A stretch of 64,000 nt of DNA from Pseudobacteriovorax sp. (GCA_013215145.1 JABSRP010000001.1:1-64000); one strand, 5' to 3'; positions 16,035-25,007 are shown, counted from the stretch's first letter. Notes: generated from the sequence alone by a model not told the origin. Program-made: numbers and translations.

Positions 16035-18185
16035 ATGGGCGTTTGGCTTGAGCTCACGGGTTACGATGAGAAGGATCTTTGCGGGTCTAACATAAGAGAT
16101 TACATTCACGATACCCATAGTTCTTGCTTTCAAATAGACGAATCGGCAGACAGTGCGCCACCTCCTACGGAATTTCTATGTGGTTTTTATACTAAAAACA
16201 AGACTAGGCTGCTCCTTCAGTGGCAACTCAAACAACATCAGCAAGTGATTTACGCCATTGCCCGACCAGACTCAGGGACCCTCAGCTTTCCCAGTTTGCT
16301 CGAAAGAGGGTTGGATCTGGCTGACATGGGACGCTGGGTTGTAGATGTCCTCGACCAAGAGATCTACTGGTGTCCCATTACCTGTAAGATACATGGAGTC
16401 GATTCCAGCTTCAGGACTAATCTCCAAGATGCGATCAATTTTTACGTGCCCGAAGATCGCCCGAAGATTGGGTCAGCTGTGGAAAAAGCTATCGCCACGG
16501 GCGCTCCCTGGGATGGTGAGTTTCAGATCCTAACCGTCAGAGGGGAAAGGCGATGGGTTCGCGCTATCGGATGGCCAGTAACTGTCGGTGGCAACCTTGT
16601 GAGACTCGAGGGAGCCTTTCACGATATCCATGAACGTAAGCTTCAAGAGCTCGAACTCTTGTCCAAACACAAAAAATTATTGTCCTACGAAACAGCTCTC
16701 GACAAAAATTCCATCATTTCCCGCACAGATGCAGCTGGGGTTATCTCACATGTAAATGATAATTTTTGTACGATATCCGGCTATAGTCGCGGTGAGCTTA
16801 TTGGAAACACACACAAAATGTTGAACTCTGGGACTCATCAACCGGAATTTTTCAAAAACCTTTGGAGATCGATAAGCATGATGGGATCTTGGCTAGGAGA
16901 GATCTGCAATCGCGCAAAAGATGGATCACTTTACTGGTTAGATAGCACAATAACGGCGATTCACGATGAAAAAGGCCGCATTATCGAGTACATTGCTATT
17001 CGAAACGATATCACTCAACGTAAAATTGTTGAACAAAAATTCCAGGAAGAGAAAGAAAAAACCGCAGCCGCCAATCGATCTAAGGCCGAATTCCTTGCAA
17101 CCATGAGTCATGAAATTAGGACACCAATGAATGGTGTCATTGGTATGGCTGAATTACTATACGACGATCTTTCTGACCCAGAACAAAAACAGCAGATCAA
17201 AACCATTATGGATTGTGGTGACACTCTCATCTCACTTATTAACGATATCTTAGATTACTCCAAGGTAGAAGCTGGCAAGATGGAAGTCGATGACACCGAC
17301 TTCAAACCATCGGCACTACTAAACCAGATATCCGATATCATGAAACCCAAGGCCGAAGAAAACAGCGTAATCTTTTCTATCACGTTCGAGAACCTTCCGG
17401 AGATGATCCGCACTGATAAGCGAAAGGTTGGGCAGGTACTCTTTAACCTCATAGGCAATGCCATCAAATTCTCCAAGCATTCCAGTGTGCATGTCAAGGC
17501 ATCTGGCGACCAGGATAACTCCCAGCTGATTTTCCAAGTTAAAGATCGTGGCATTGGTATGACGGATGATCTTATCGACAAGCTATTTTCCCCATTTCAG
17601 GAAGGAAAAGCTGGCCGCGAAGCAGGGGGGACGGGTTTGGGATTAGCCATCTGCAAGAAAATAGCCGATCTTCTAAACGGAAGTATTTCCGTGACCAGTA
17701 TACCTGGAGAAGGCAGCATCTTTACCTTTCAAATACCCTATAATGTCCCGGAAACAGAATCAAAATCTAAAGAGTTCTCAAGACCAATAGAAAACGAAGG
17801 CAGACTTTTGGTCGGAAAAAAGGTGCTCGTGGCCGAAGATAATTCGGTTAACAGAATCATCGCCCGTAGGCTTTTAGAAAAACTTGGTTGCACCATCGAT
17901 TTTGCCTTCGATGGCGACGAGGCCATCGCGCAACTTGAAAAAAACTCTTATGATTTAGCTTTGATTGATATCCACATGCCGGGACACACGGGACTAGAGG
18001 TAGCGACGATGGCTCGCGAACAACTCAACATTAGGTTTCCTCTCATTGCCCTGACAGCAGGGGTTTTGGATGAAGAGCAACAGGCCTGCTATGACGCAGG
18101 CATGGATGGCTTTTTGAGAAAGCCCATTCGTTTGGATGAGTTGCGAGCAGCCCTGATTCAACAGTTAGAACGGACTGCCGCCTAG
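16035..18185 (+). CDS. PAS-containing hybrid sensor histidine kinase
   Basis: A soluble hybrid kinase, 716 residues from ATG 16035. An N-terminal PAS domain is cut short. PAS_3-type (about 90-202) and PAS (about 222-330) domains follow, then HisKA with H359 (ATMSHEIRTPMNG). The HATPase has NLIGNAIKFS, DRGIGM and GGTGLGLAICKK. A receiver carries D645 (LALIDIHMPG) and a Lys in LRKPI. The frame is open and PAS-like upstream back to 15843 (LFEQFALLSQDLYLVIG), without an ATG or GTG. The only good ribosome site and ATG nearby (15826) is in another frame. So the true start is probably 15826 with a one-base indel between about 15843 and 15900. No membrane helix; cytoplasmic signal. Confidence 0.88.
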   Translation: MGVWLELTGYDEKDLCGSNIRDYIHDTHSSCFQIDESADSAPPPTEFLCGFYTKNKTRLLLQWQLKQHQQVIYAIARPDSGTLSFPSLLERGLDLADMGRWVVDVLDQEIYWCPITCKIHGVDSSFRTNLQDAINFYVPEDRPKIGSAVEKAIATGAPWDGEFQILTVRGERRWVRAIGWPVTVGGNLVRLEGAFHDIHERKLQELELLSKHKKLLSYETALDKNSIISRTDAAGVISHVNDNFCTISGYSRGELIGNTHKMLNSGTHQPEFFKNLWRSISMMGSWLGEICNRAKDGSLYWLDSTITAIHDEKGRIIEYIAIRNDITQRKIVEQKFQEEKEKTAAANRSKAEFLATMSHEIRTPMNGVIGMAELLYDDLSDPEQKQQIKTIMDCGDTLISLINDILDYSKVEAGKMEVDDTDFKPSALLNQISDIMKPKAEENSVIFSITFENLPEMIRTDKRKVGQVLFNLIGNAIKFSKHSSVHVKASGDQDNSQLIFQVKDRGIGMTDDLIDKLFSPFQEGKAGREAGGTGLGLAICKKIADLLNGSISVTSIPGEGSIFTFQIPYNVPETESKSKEFSRPIENEGRLLVGKKVLVAEDNSVNRIIARRLLEKLGCTIDFAFDGDEAIAQLEKNSYDLALIDIHMPGHTGLEVATMAREQLNIRFPLIALTAGVLDEEQQACYDAGMDGFLRKPIRLDELRAALIQQLERTAA

Positions 18186-18201
18186 CAGGTACGGATACAG
18201 A

Positions 18202-19494
18202 TCACTTTCTGACAAATAATAGCCCCGTCATCGAGCCGATACTTGCCCTTGAGCCACCAGCCCAACTATTTAACCTAACAGAACCATCGAAATCTTGTGC
18301 CAAACAGACCTCAAATTCGTAGCGCAGCTCTTCATAGCAACCAGCCTGAAGATCCTTCGCACGAAAGTCAAACTCATGCCAGTTGTCCGATTTATTAAGG
18401 ATCACAAAGGCATCATTTCCACGCGACCAGGTAAGGATATCGCGACTGCAGTTTTGACAAAATAGTTCCAAAGATTCAAAATTGGATTCTGCCTGGCGTG
18501 TTCGTTTGCGAAACTCCAAGGACACCAACACTTCGGGAATCGTCATATCCCGATTGTAAAGGAACGGAACCCCACCAACTCCCCCGAGCACATAGATATA
18601 GCCTAAAGCTGCGTGCTGAATGGATTGAAAATTGAAGAAACCAGGATTAAAATCAGCATCATGGTTTCTAACGAAGCTAATGCGCTTGTCGGGGTTAAGA
18701 GCATCAGAAAGTATCGATGGCTTGAGATTTTGGATATCACCTTGACTCGAGATATGACGCGTCATCTGAATTAATAAGCGGAAATCGGTTGATTTCATAA
18801 TGTCTGTATACAGCTGTACCTCTTCCAAACTCGTTCCAACCACTTCACCAAATTGGAAGATGTCCTCACCTAACTGAGGCAAAAGCCAACGAAAATAGTC
18901 CACCTCTATATTGACGGCAGCATCCCAGCGAAAGCCTCTAATCCCTAGATCGATCAGTTTTTTGAGATAGGTCAGGTGAATCGAGCGGACATAATCCGAA
19001 CTCGTGTTAAGGTCTGGAAGATCAGCCCGGAAGTCACATAGCCAATAGTTAGTGGCCTGAAATCGATCAGAGTAATCAAAGATACATGGCCTTTGCTCAG
19101 CAAAATGAAAGTCCTGGGGACCAAACTGAGGAAACCTCAGATCTGGAAACTCTCCTATATCGGCCATGTGATTGAGGACGGTATCAGCCACGATAGCAAT
19201 CTCGTAATTGTTTGCCGCCTCGATCAGTTCCACCAATTCAGATTCGTTACCCAAAGGTCCGTCGATGAAGCGGTAGTCCACAGGCTGGTAGCGAGCCCAC
19301 CATTCCGATCGATCAAGGCTTTTCTGTGGTGGAGAGATTAGAACATGACTCACGCCCCAGTCTTTCAACTGTTCTAGCTGTCCAATAATATCGACAAATC
19401 TCTCGTTAAAGGCCTGATAAATCATAGCATCTTGAGAATAAAGTCGAACAGGAATAAACATTAAGACGAGTACTAGGCTTTTGAAAAAACGCAT
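18202..19494 (-). CDS. Secreted GH13 alpha-amylase-family protein
   Basis: A 430-residue exported member of glycoside hydrolase family 13, with a signal peptide at about residues 1-20. The four classic regions are present. Region I is ADTVLNH (D104, H109). Region II is GFRWDAAVN, with nucleophile D191. Region III is GEVVG, with acid/base E217. Region IV is FVRNHD, with N277-H278-D279. It should therefore be a retaining alpha-glucan-active enzyme. The (beta/alpha)8 barrel is compact and a short C-terminal beta domain follows. With no sugar transporter or regulator adjacent, it is probably a stand-alone degradative enzyme outside the cytoplasm. Exact specificity (amylase, maltogenic or other) cannot be read from sequence. 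Confidence 0.88.
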   Translation of the reverse strand: MRFFKSLVLVLMFIPVRLYSQDAMIYQAFNERFVDIIGQLEQLKDWGVSHVLISPPQKSLDRSEWWARYQPVDYRFIDGPLGNESELVELIEAANNYEIAIVADTVLNHMADIGEFPDLRFPQFGPQDFHFAEQRPCIFDYSDRFQATNYWLCDFRADLPDLNTSSDYVRSIHLTYLKKLIDLGIRGFRWDAAVNIEVDYFRWLLPQLGEDIFQFGEVVGTSLEEVQLYTDIMKSTDFRLLIQMTRHISSQGDIQNLKPSILSDALNPDKRISFVRNHDADFNPGFFNFQSIQHAALGYIYVLGGVGGVPFLYNRDMTIPEVLVSLEFRKRTRQAESNFESLELFCQNCSRDILTWSRGNDAFVILNKSDNWHEFDFRAKDLQAGCYEELRYEFEVCLAQDFDGSVRLNSWAGGSRASIGSMTGLLFVRK

Positions 19495-19516
19495 GAATCT
19501 ATCTCTCCAGTTAAAG

Positions 19517-19540
19517 AGGGGAAGACGATGCGCTTCCCCT
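19517..19540 (-). terminator. Hairpin between 19552 and amylase genes
   Basis: AGGGGAAG (19517-19524) pairs with CTTCCCCT (19533-19540). It lies just after the stop of the minus-strand 19552 gene and before the amylase gene; the tail is weak (CTTTAAC). Confidence 0.4.
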
Positions 19541-19551
19541 AGTGATTGTGC

Positions 19552-20037
19552 TTAGTAAGGGTTAGCGCACTTACCCTCATACCGATTGGCATTGAATAAA
19601 AAGTTTGAGCTTCCATTGCTCGCTTTGAGCCACTCACCATCAACGACAACCGCAACTTCGTTGAAGCGCTCGCCACTAAACTGACCACTGATTTGTAGTC
19701 CAAGCGGGCCTTTTGCCGAGAATTGCTTTACATCTTCATAGTAAGTAGCATCATACTCTTGAGTGTCTGTAAGGTTACCTGTTGAATTGAAGCTCAACAG
19801 TACAAAGCGTACAGCCTCATCGCCAGATAGAGTCTCATCGATAAGATTGAGCCAAACATTTGATCGGAATGTGATCGTGCCGTCAAAGCGAGAAAATGAG
19901 CTGGACACTTCGTTATCGATGCGAACTTCTGCGCCTGATTGGCTAAAGGCTGACTCGTGACACCATGCAGCACTGGCAACACTAGAAGCAGCAAAATTGA
20001 GCCCGATCATCGCAAATAAAGGTAAAATTGTCTTCAT
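19552..20037 (-). CDS. Small secreted protein, unknown
   Basis: A 161-residue exported protein with signal peptide MKTILPLFAMIGLNFAASSVASA. The mature domain is beta-rich (many alternating hydrophobic residues, e.g. FRSNVWLNLIDE, LGLQISGQFSG) and has one Cys at each end (AWCHES, KCANPY), likely a disulphide closing a small sandwich. No family recognised. It lies upstream of the amylase on the same strand with a hairpin between, so co-transcription is possible but partial. Confidence 0.65.
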   Translation of the reverse strand: MKTILPLFAMIGLNFAASSVASAAWCHESAFSQSGAEVRIDNEVSSSFSRFDGTITFRSNVWLNLIDETLSGDEAVRFVLLSFNSTGNLTDTQEYDATYYEDVKQFSAKGPLGLQISGQFSGERFNEVAVVVDGEWLKASNGSSNFLFNANRYEGKCANPY

Positions 20038-20221
20038 TAGAAAAATCCTTCCTAGTTGATGTGTTTATATCCGTTGCCTGTATAAAACATGACAGCTAGT
20101 CTATGCCAAGGGACAGGGGGCTTGAACCGGAAAATAAGCTAGGTGATCCGCAATATGTCAATAAGACCTTAAGCCAGCTGAATGAGTCCCTTAGTCAAAC
20201 GCAATTTTTTCGCAATCTCGT

Positions 20222-20229
20222 GCTATAAT
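20222..20229 (+). promoter_or_regulatory. Extended -10 promoter of the ECF sigma gene
   Basis: TGCTATAAT (TG at 20221-20222, TATAAT at 20224-20229) is a consensus extended -10 element. The first ATG of the downstream gene (20246) is only about ten bases after the expected transcription start, so the mRNA would be almost leaderless. Confidence 0.5.
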
Positions 20230-20245
20230 ACGGGTTTTTGTGGGT

Positions 20246-21547
20246 ATGCGAAAGGTTTTTACTTTGTCTCAATCGCTAGAAGTCACTGTTAATCGTTCCA
20301 TTGAGGAGTCATATCGCACTGAATACGGAAGGCTGCTTGCTGTCCTCACAAAGGTCTTTGGAACACAGAACTTCCCCCTTGCCGAAGACGTGCTTCAGCA
20401 AGCCTTCTCAAAAGCCCTAAGCACCTGGTGCAAACAAGGGATGCCACAAAATCCACAGGCTTGGATTATGACAACGGCAAAAAATGGAGCGGTAGATGCC
20501 ATCCGAAAATACCGGACAAAAGTTTCGTTTGCCTCCGAGCTGTCCTATTTTTTAGAGAGTGAGTGGTCACTATCCTCAACCATTGATGCGCAGTTTTCCA
20601 ACGATAACATCCGCGACGAACAGCTCAGAATGTTTTTTCTAGTTTGCCACGATGATATTTCTCCGGAGAATCGCCTGCCGTTTCTGCTTAAAAACATATG
20701 CGGGTTTAGAATCACTGCCATTAGTCGTGCGCTACTCATCCCTGAAGCAACGGTCAAAAAAAGACTGCAGCGAGCTAAAGCTAAGCTGCAAGGTATAGAT
20801 TTAATCTGGCCAAAATCACATGAAATGGTCACTAGGATGGATTCTGTCCATACCATGATATACCTTCTATTTAACGAGGGCTTTCACAGCACCGATGATA
20901 AATCTCCGACAAAAAAAGAGCTCTGCCAGGAGGCCATCGGCTTAGCCCAGCATTTGACTGAGGAGCCCAGGGCTTGTAACAGTGATACACTAGGACTTCT
21001 TGCCCTGATGAACTGCCACTTCGCAAGATTTGATTCCAAGGTACATCCAGAAGGATCTTACATCCCCCTTGATCAGCAAGACAGACGTTCCTGGGATCAA
21101 AAGCTCATTAGCAATGCTTCGAAGTTTATCGATCTTGCGAAAGGCATCCCAAAAGGAGTCAATGGACGGTATCTTATCGAGGCCTCAATCGCTCACGAGC
21201 ATTGTAAAGCGGTCAGCTTTGAGCAGACTAATTGGAATCAGATCGTCACTCTCTATCAAGAACTAGTAGCATTGACTGAGTCTCCAGTTGCGGAACTCAA
21301 TATGGCGATTGCAATAGGCTATCAAGGGGATCACGAGAAAGCTATCCAACTTGCTGAAAAGGCTGTCTCCCACAAAGCATTAGCCAATTCCTTTGTCTCT
21401 TACGCGAGCCTAGCTCACCTATATGCCATCACTAAGGAATCTGATAAAGCCAAGGCCTTAGCCGCAGAGGCCGCTAAAAGGCCTGCTACAGCTCAAGAGA
21501 TTATATCCATGCAAAAGCAAATCGATAGAATACTAAAACAGTCTTAA
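20246..21547 (+). CDS. ECF42-type RNA polymerase sigma factor (DUF6596)
   Basis: A 433-residue sigma factor of the ECF42 group. The sigma-2 region contains PLAEDVLQQAFSKAL and NPQAWIMTTAKNGAVDAIRK. The sigma-4 region contains FRITAISRALLIPEATVKKRLQRAK, a helix-turn-helix. A long C-terminal extension (about 190-433; starts MIYLLFNEGF, ends with TPR-like helices) is typical of the DUF6596 architecture. This group has no anti-sigma factor and is usually paired with DGPF/YCII genes; one lies immediately downstream, convergent with a one-base gap. No clear ribosome site; a GTG at 20240 is an alternative start. It should direct core polymerase to DGPF-type promoters. Confidence 0.9.
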   Translation: MRKVFTLSQSLEVTVNRSIEESYRTEYGRLLAVLTKVFGTQNFPLAEDVLQQAFSKALSTWCKQGMPQNPQAWIMTTAKNGAVDAIRKYRTKVSFASELSYFLESEWSLSSTIDAQFSNDNIRDEQLRMFFLVCHDDISPENRLPFLLKNICGFRITAISRALLIPEATVKKRLQRAKAKLQGIDLIWPKSHEMVTRMDSVHTMIYLLFNEGFHSTDDKSPTKKELCQEAIGLAQHLTEEPRACNSDTLGLLALMNCHFARFDSKVHPEGSYIPLDQQDRRSWDQKLISNASKFIDLAKGIPKGVNGRYLIEASIAHEHCKAVSFEQTNWNQIVTLYQELVALTESPVAELNMAIAIGYQGDHEKAIQLAEKAVSHKALANSFVSYASLAHLYAITKESDKAKALAAEAAKRPATAQEIISMQKQIDRILKQS

Positions 21548-21548
21548 C

Positions 21549-21881
21549 CTACATTTGGTGGATGGGGCGTCTCTCGACGGTGATGTTTGGATACTGAAAT
21601 ATAGGGCAATCTTTAGCTATACTCACAGCCTGATCAAAATCTTCTGCTCTGATGATTGAGTAGCCCGTCACCAGTTCTTTGATTTCCGAGGCTGTGATAT
21701 CGGTAATCACTCCGTCTTTTGTTAGGTTTTTCCCAGTATACTCCAGGGGGCTGCCACCAGTCACAAGCTGATCTTTTTCTGTTAAAGCCTGCATCCACTG
21801 TCCCCAGCGCTGCATGGCAGCTTCCATCTCCGCTTTTGGAGTTTTGGTTGCCCAGTCTTTGTCGCCACCTTTGTAAATCAA
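21549..21881 (-). CDS. DGPF/YCII-domain protein, partner of ECF42
   Basis: A YCII-related (DGPF) protein of about 111-116 residues, the standard neighbour and probable target or effector of ECF42 sigma factors. YKGGDKDWATKTPKAEM, QLVTGGSPLEYTGKNL and the C-terminal ITASEIKELVTGYSII, with CPIFQYPNITVERRPI at the end, match the family. The 5' end is abnormal. The usual N-terminus (M-K-x-x-L-L-I/Y) is replaced by sequence belonging to the right end of the tnpB element. Translation could start at TTG 21881 behind GGAGG, or at GTG 21899; both fuse transposon-end sequence to the body. It may still be expressed but has lost its own promoter. Confidence 0.8.
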   Translation of the reverse strand: MIYKGGDKDWATKTPKAEMEAAMQRWGQWMQALTEKDQLVTGGSPLEYTGKNLTKDGVITDITASEIKELVTGYSIIRAEDFDQAVSIAKDCPIFQYPNITVERRPIHQM

Positions 21882-21884
21882 CTT

Positions 21885-21990
21885 GAAACCTCCCTCCACT
21901 AAGCATTCGCTATAGTGGGGGATTCTTATCCAGACCTAAGTCCATCAAAGCATTATGGACGGTTGCACCAGCCGCCCGTTCTAGAATATT
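21885..21990 (-). ncRNA. Possible omega RNA (reRNA) at the tnpB right end
   Basis: TnpB nucleases use an RNA from the 3' end of tnpB and the right end of the element, with the guide taken from the flank. Here the right-end hairpin (about 21890-21918) is intact and the guide would begin with TTGATTTACAAAGGTGGC of the DGPF gene. Extent is a guess from family knowledge. Confidence 0.3.
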
Positions 21991-23151
21991 TCTTGCCGCA
22001 TTGGTATCGGCATTGTCTTCATATCTACATTCAACGCAGCGAAACAGCTCCTGAAAAATACGATTAGCCGAGGATTTATGAGAGCAGGCGGAGCAGATGA
22101 TTGAAGTATTATGTGGGGCAACTTCAATGATCCTTGCGTCATGTTTTTCAGCTTGCCACTTTAGCTTAACTGAAAAATCATACCACCCCTGTCTCAGTAT
22201 CGCTCGATTCAGCCCAGACTTCTGCGCTACTTTCCTACCTGGATTGTCAATAGATCCTTTCGCAGATTTGGTCATCCGTTGTATTCCCAGGTCTTCAATT
22301 CCAATCATGCCGTGGTTTTTGGTGAGATTGTGAGCTGATTTCCAGAGGAAGTCTTTGCGAATATTGGTAATCCGATGATGGACTCTATTGATTTTCTTGT
22401 TTTGTTTCATCCAGTTTGCCGAAAACTTTTTCTTTTTGGCAAGTCTAGCCTGAAGCTTTGCGATCTTGTCTTCTAATAACTTAATTCTTTCTGTGGGCAT
22501 ATCTAAGAATTCACCGTTGCTTATGGCTAATGTATGGACAACGCCTCTATCTATACCAACTGCTGAACCAGACGTGTTTCCCACAACTTTTAAATCTTGA
22601 TCAATACCGAAAGATACGAAAAAATCCATACCTTGTTTGGTAAGGGTTACATTCTTAACTTTCCCTGAAAAGGGTCTCGAAGAGACAAAGCGGAGCCTTC
22701 CAATTTTAGGAAGAGTGACCCAGGCTTTTCTCCTTGAGTGCTTATCATACTCAATGGCTCCTTCTTTTAGAGTGGGAAATCTGATGCCGGCTTCTCGCTT
22801 TCCTTTTTTCTTTGGTTTGGGAAAATCAGCCTGCTTCTTAAAGAATCTTCTGAAAGCTCTATCTAGTTGTATCAAACACTGCTGAAGAGACTAGGAGGGA
22901 AGATCTTTAAAAAAGGGATACTCATCCTTCAAAGCTTTGAGCTGTTTTTCCTGATAGTTATAGTTAACCGAAGAAAAGTTACCTGCTATGGTCTCACGAA
23001 ACTTGAATTCTTTGTGTTCTATCATTTCTCTTTGAGACAGTGCAAGGTTCCAAAGTAAGCGGTTTGCACCAATCCACTGATTGAGACGATCTTTGGTCCT
23101 CCAATTCAGTCTAAGCTTGTATTTGTACCCAATCTGAGCCACAGGAATCAT
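21910..23151 (-). pseudogene. tnpB: tnpB (RNA-guided nuclease family) interrupted by an amber codon
   Basis: Two same-frame ORFs (22891-23151, N-terminal 86 residues; 21910-22875, 321 residues) form one 413-codon tnpB broken only by TAG at 22891-22893. The frame reads LPS-stop-SLQQCLIQLDRAF; family members usually have Gln at this position (PSQ), so CAG to TAG is the likely change. Everything else looks intact. The RuvC acidic triad is D201 (GIDRGV), E286 (IGIEDLG) and D382 (DNADTNAAR) in full-length numbering. The zinc finger has CSAC and CVEC. TnpB proteins are RNA-guided DNA endonucleases that keep the element at its site. Unless the amber codon is suppressed, no full-length protein is made. 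Confidence 0.85.
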
Positions 23152-23202
23152 CCTTGATTACAAAGTGTTGGGTGGATATTGCTAGACAATTGTATGGTTG
23201 TC

Positions 23203-23489
23203 AAGAATAGATTGCTCACCTCGCTTTCGCTCGGATCACATTAGCCTATCCATCTCCCATTAAGCCTCGACAACCTTCGGTCGTCTCTATTCTAGTGAGA
23301 GTATTCCATAAATTCTTTCATTCGTTTTTTCCTTTCCGTCATTCTGGTCGATTATCTTCGACCTATTTGGTGATTCATATTAGTGACGTTCGAACAAGAA
23401 AAAGGGAGACATCACAAACGAAAAAATATCAAAAATAATTTCATCTGTAATATCAGGTTACTAAATCACACTCTAGACCACGCTCACCT
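23203..23489. other. Gap upstream of the tnpB element
   Basis: No gene is seen. The region has short inverted repeats (CGAC...GTCG near 23267-23285) and may hold the original promoter and 5' end of the DGPF gene, displaced by the element. In the minus sense, GTGAGCAATCTATTCTTG (23219-23202) would, joined to TTGATTTAC at 21881, give an in-frame N-terminus MSNLFLLIYKGGD. Confidence 0.4.
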
Positions 23490-24521
23490 TTATTGGCCGA
23501 AATCTTTCTGAGATATGTAGTAGCCACCGATGACGGAATCCTTCTCGGGATCGCTCCCCTTTGGGATATAGTTACACTTAACCCCGCCACCAGGCGCCTT
23601 AAGCCAGCCCGTTTTCATAAGATTCCGGCCAATCTTTTGGCAGCGCTTCACCAGAGTCTCTTTATTCATTTCCTTTTCAATACCTACCCTTACAAATAGT
23701 CCAAGCCCCTCAGGGTGCAAGGCCGAGGCACCATAAACGATATCGGTATCAGCTCCATCTCGTGCGAGCGCTTGAACAAAAGCTTGATCAGTCATGATAT
23801 TTGTACGATCACGGGAGATCTCCGGGCCGCGTAAATAACGAACAAAGTCGCCACCACGCAGCATCTTTTCAGAGACTGTGTAAGCTAAGTAGGCGGCTTT
23901 TTTATCGCCATTTTTCTGGTGGTGCTGCCCTAGCTCCATCCAGGCCTGCCAATCCTTGCCTTGAAAGCTCCACTGCTGCATATGGAATCCCACAATAGCC
24001 AACTGACCAGCTCGATCGGGTGCGACTACAATAAATATCCGTCCCAATTCCTTTTGGCCCAAAATCTGAATGGTAACAAAATACTGTTCGGCAAATCCGT
24101 ATCGACTGACAATATCCTCAAAATCGGTATAGGGGCAGCGATAGGGTTGCTTTCGTTTTTCTGAATCCGCAAGAGACCAAACGCGATAGATACTAAAATT
24201 TGGGAGCTGATACCGATTCTCGACAAGAACCTGCACCCTTTCGCCAAACCCCGTATGCCTTCTGGATTTTTTGTGTAGATAGCGTCGTAAACTCTTCCAC
24301 TTCTTTGCAGATAAGTCACCTAAAAAATCTCCAAGAAAAGACTGCAAACCTGGATTGTGAGCTTTGACATCCACACCCGGCCCCCGCGATAATATCTGGC
24401 ACCCTTGCTCCAGGGGCTTAGTGGGGGCATGACGATAAGAATTGTCTGCTAATAATACCGAGGGTCCGAAAAAAATGACAAAAACACTCAATAATTTCCA
24501 GTAGATCTTAGCCAAGGTCAT
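23490..24521 (-). CDS. Exported protein, unknown
   Basis: A 343-residue protein with a signal peptide (about residues 1-25, FVIFFGPSVLLADN). The mature protein has a basic N-terminal third (KKWKSLRRYLHKKSRRHTGF) and a few scattered Cys (QGCQIL, YRCPYTDF, KRCQKI, VKCNY). A middle segment, WMELGQHHQKNGDKKAAYLAY, resembles a single TPR-like helix pair. No domain is recognised with confidence. It is monocistronic as far as can be seen: the downstream neighbour is the displaced DGPF region and the upstream gene is divergent. Confidence 0.7.
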   Translation of the reverse strand: MTLAKIYWKLLSVFVIFFGPSVLLADNSYRHAPTKPLEQGCQILSRGPGVDVKAHNPGLQSFLGDFLGDLSAKKWKSLRRYLHKKSRRHTGFGERVQVLVENRYQLPNFSIYRVWSLADSEKRKQPYRCPYTDFEDIVSRYGFAEQYFVTIQILGQKELGRIFIVVAPDRAGQLAIVGFHMQQWSFQGKDWQAWMELGQHHQKNGDKKAAYLAYTVSEKMLRGGDFVRYLRGPEISRDRTNIMTDQAFVQALARDGADTDIVYGASALHPEGLGLFVRVGIEKEMNKETLVKRCQKIGRNLMKTGWLKAPGGGVKCNYIPKGSDPEKDSVIGGYYISQKDFGQ

Positions 24522-24610
24522 AAGCGTGACGCCCCTATATTTTTTTAGCTAAGTATAGCATTTAGATCTAATATGGAACAAACTGAAGACAAAAAAGGAA
24601 GATCACAGAC

Positions 24611-24922
24611 ATGAGTATCTTAAAACTTTGCCATCGGATTCTGTTGATTCAGCTAGGCATTGCCATATGCGGACTTTTATACCGGTCAACACTCTACTGG
24701 ATATTTCCAGTCGCTGAGGGTGAGCCCTATGGATGGGGAGACATGATTGATTTGGGATTTTATCTGAGCTTACTTGGTATTATGCTCATACTAATTGGAT
24801 TAGCCCTCGTCATCACACTTAAAAAGCGCTACCACCAAGCGGTGAAAATTAATATTTTGGCTATTGTGATTCCTCTAGGATTTTACTTAATGCACCCACT
24901 AGTTCCTCAGTTAATGGGTTAG
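24611..24922 (+). CDS. Small integral membrane protein
   Basis: A 103-residue protein with three predicted helices (about residues 8-24, 48-69 and 78-98) and little extramembrane sequence. It starts MSILKL behind an AAGGAAG ribosome site. No family recognised. Divergent from the 23490 gene; the shared intergenic region is about 90 bases. Confidence 0.6.
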   Translation: MSILKLCHRILLIQLGIAICGLLYRSTLYWIFPVAEGEPYGWGDMIDLGFYLSLLGIMLILIGLALVITLKKRYHQAVKINILAIVIPLGFYLMHPLVPQLMG

Positions 24923-25007
24923 ACCGTTGACCGAGTGAGCATTGGAGTTATCGTTGGCAAGTAATTTTTAGTACAGGAAAGCCAATGAGATAGGAAGCTT
25001 ACGCAAG

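Larger units (their letters stand above)
21882..23202 (-). mobile_element. IS200/IS605-family tnpB-only element
   Basis: A tnpB reading frame without a tnpA transposase gene. On the right, after tnpB, the minus strand holds the hairpin CCCCCACTA...TAGTGGAGG (about 21890-21918) and the sequence AGGTTTCAAG, like the right ends of this group. On the left, a short GACAA/TTGTC hairpin (23185-23202) may be the left-end structure. Boundaries are estimates. The element is flanked on the right directly by the DGPF gene body, so it inserted into or against that gene's 5' end. Such elements insert without target duplication, and none is seen. Confidence 0.65.

Noticed and set aside
22097..22885. Plus-strand ORFs opposite tnpB
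   Set aside because: Antisense shadows of the tnpB reading frame.
23221..23237. Mirror-symmetric CTCGCTTTCGCTC
   Set aside because: Mirror repeats have no accepted function here and chance explains it.
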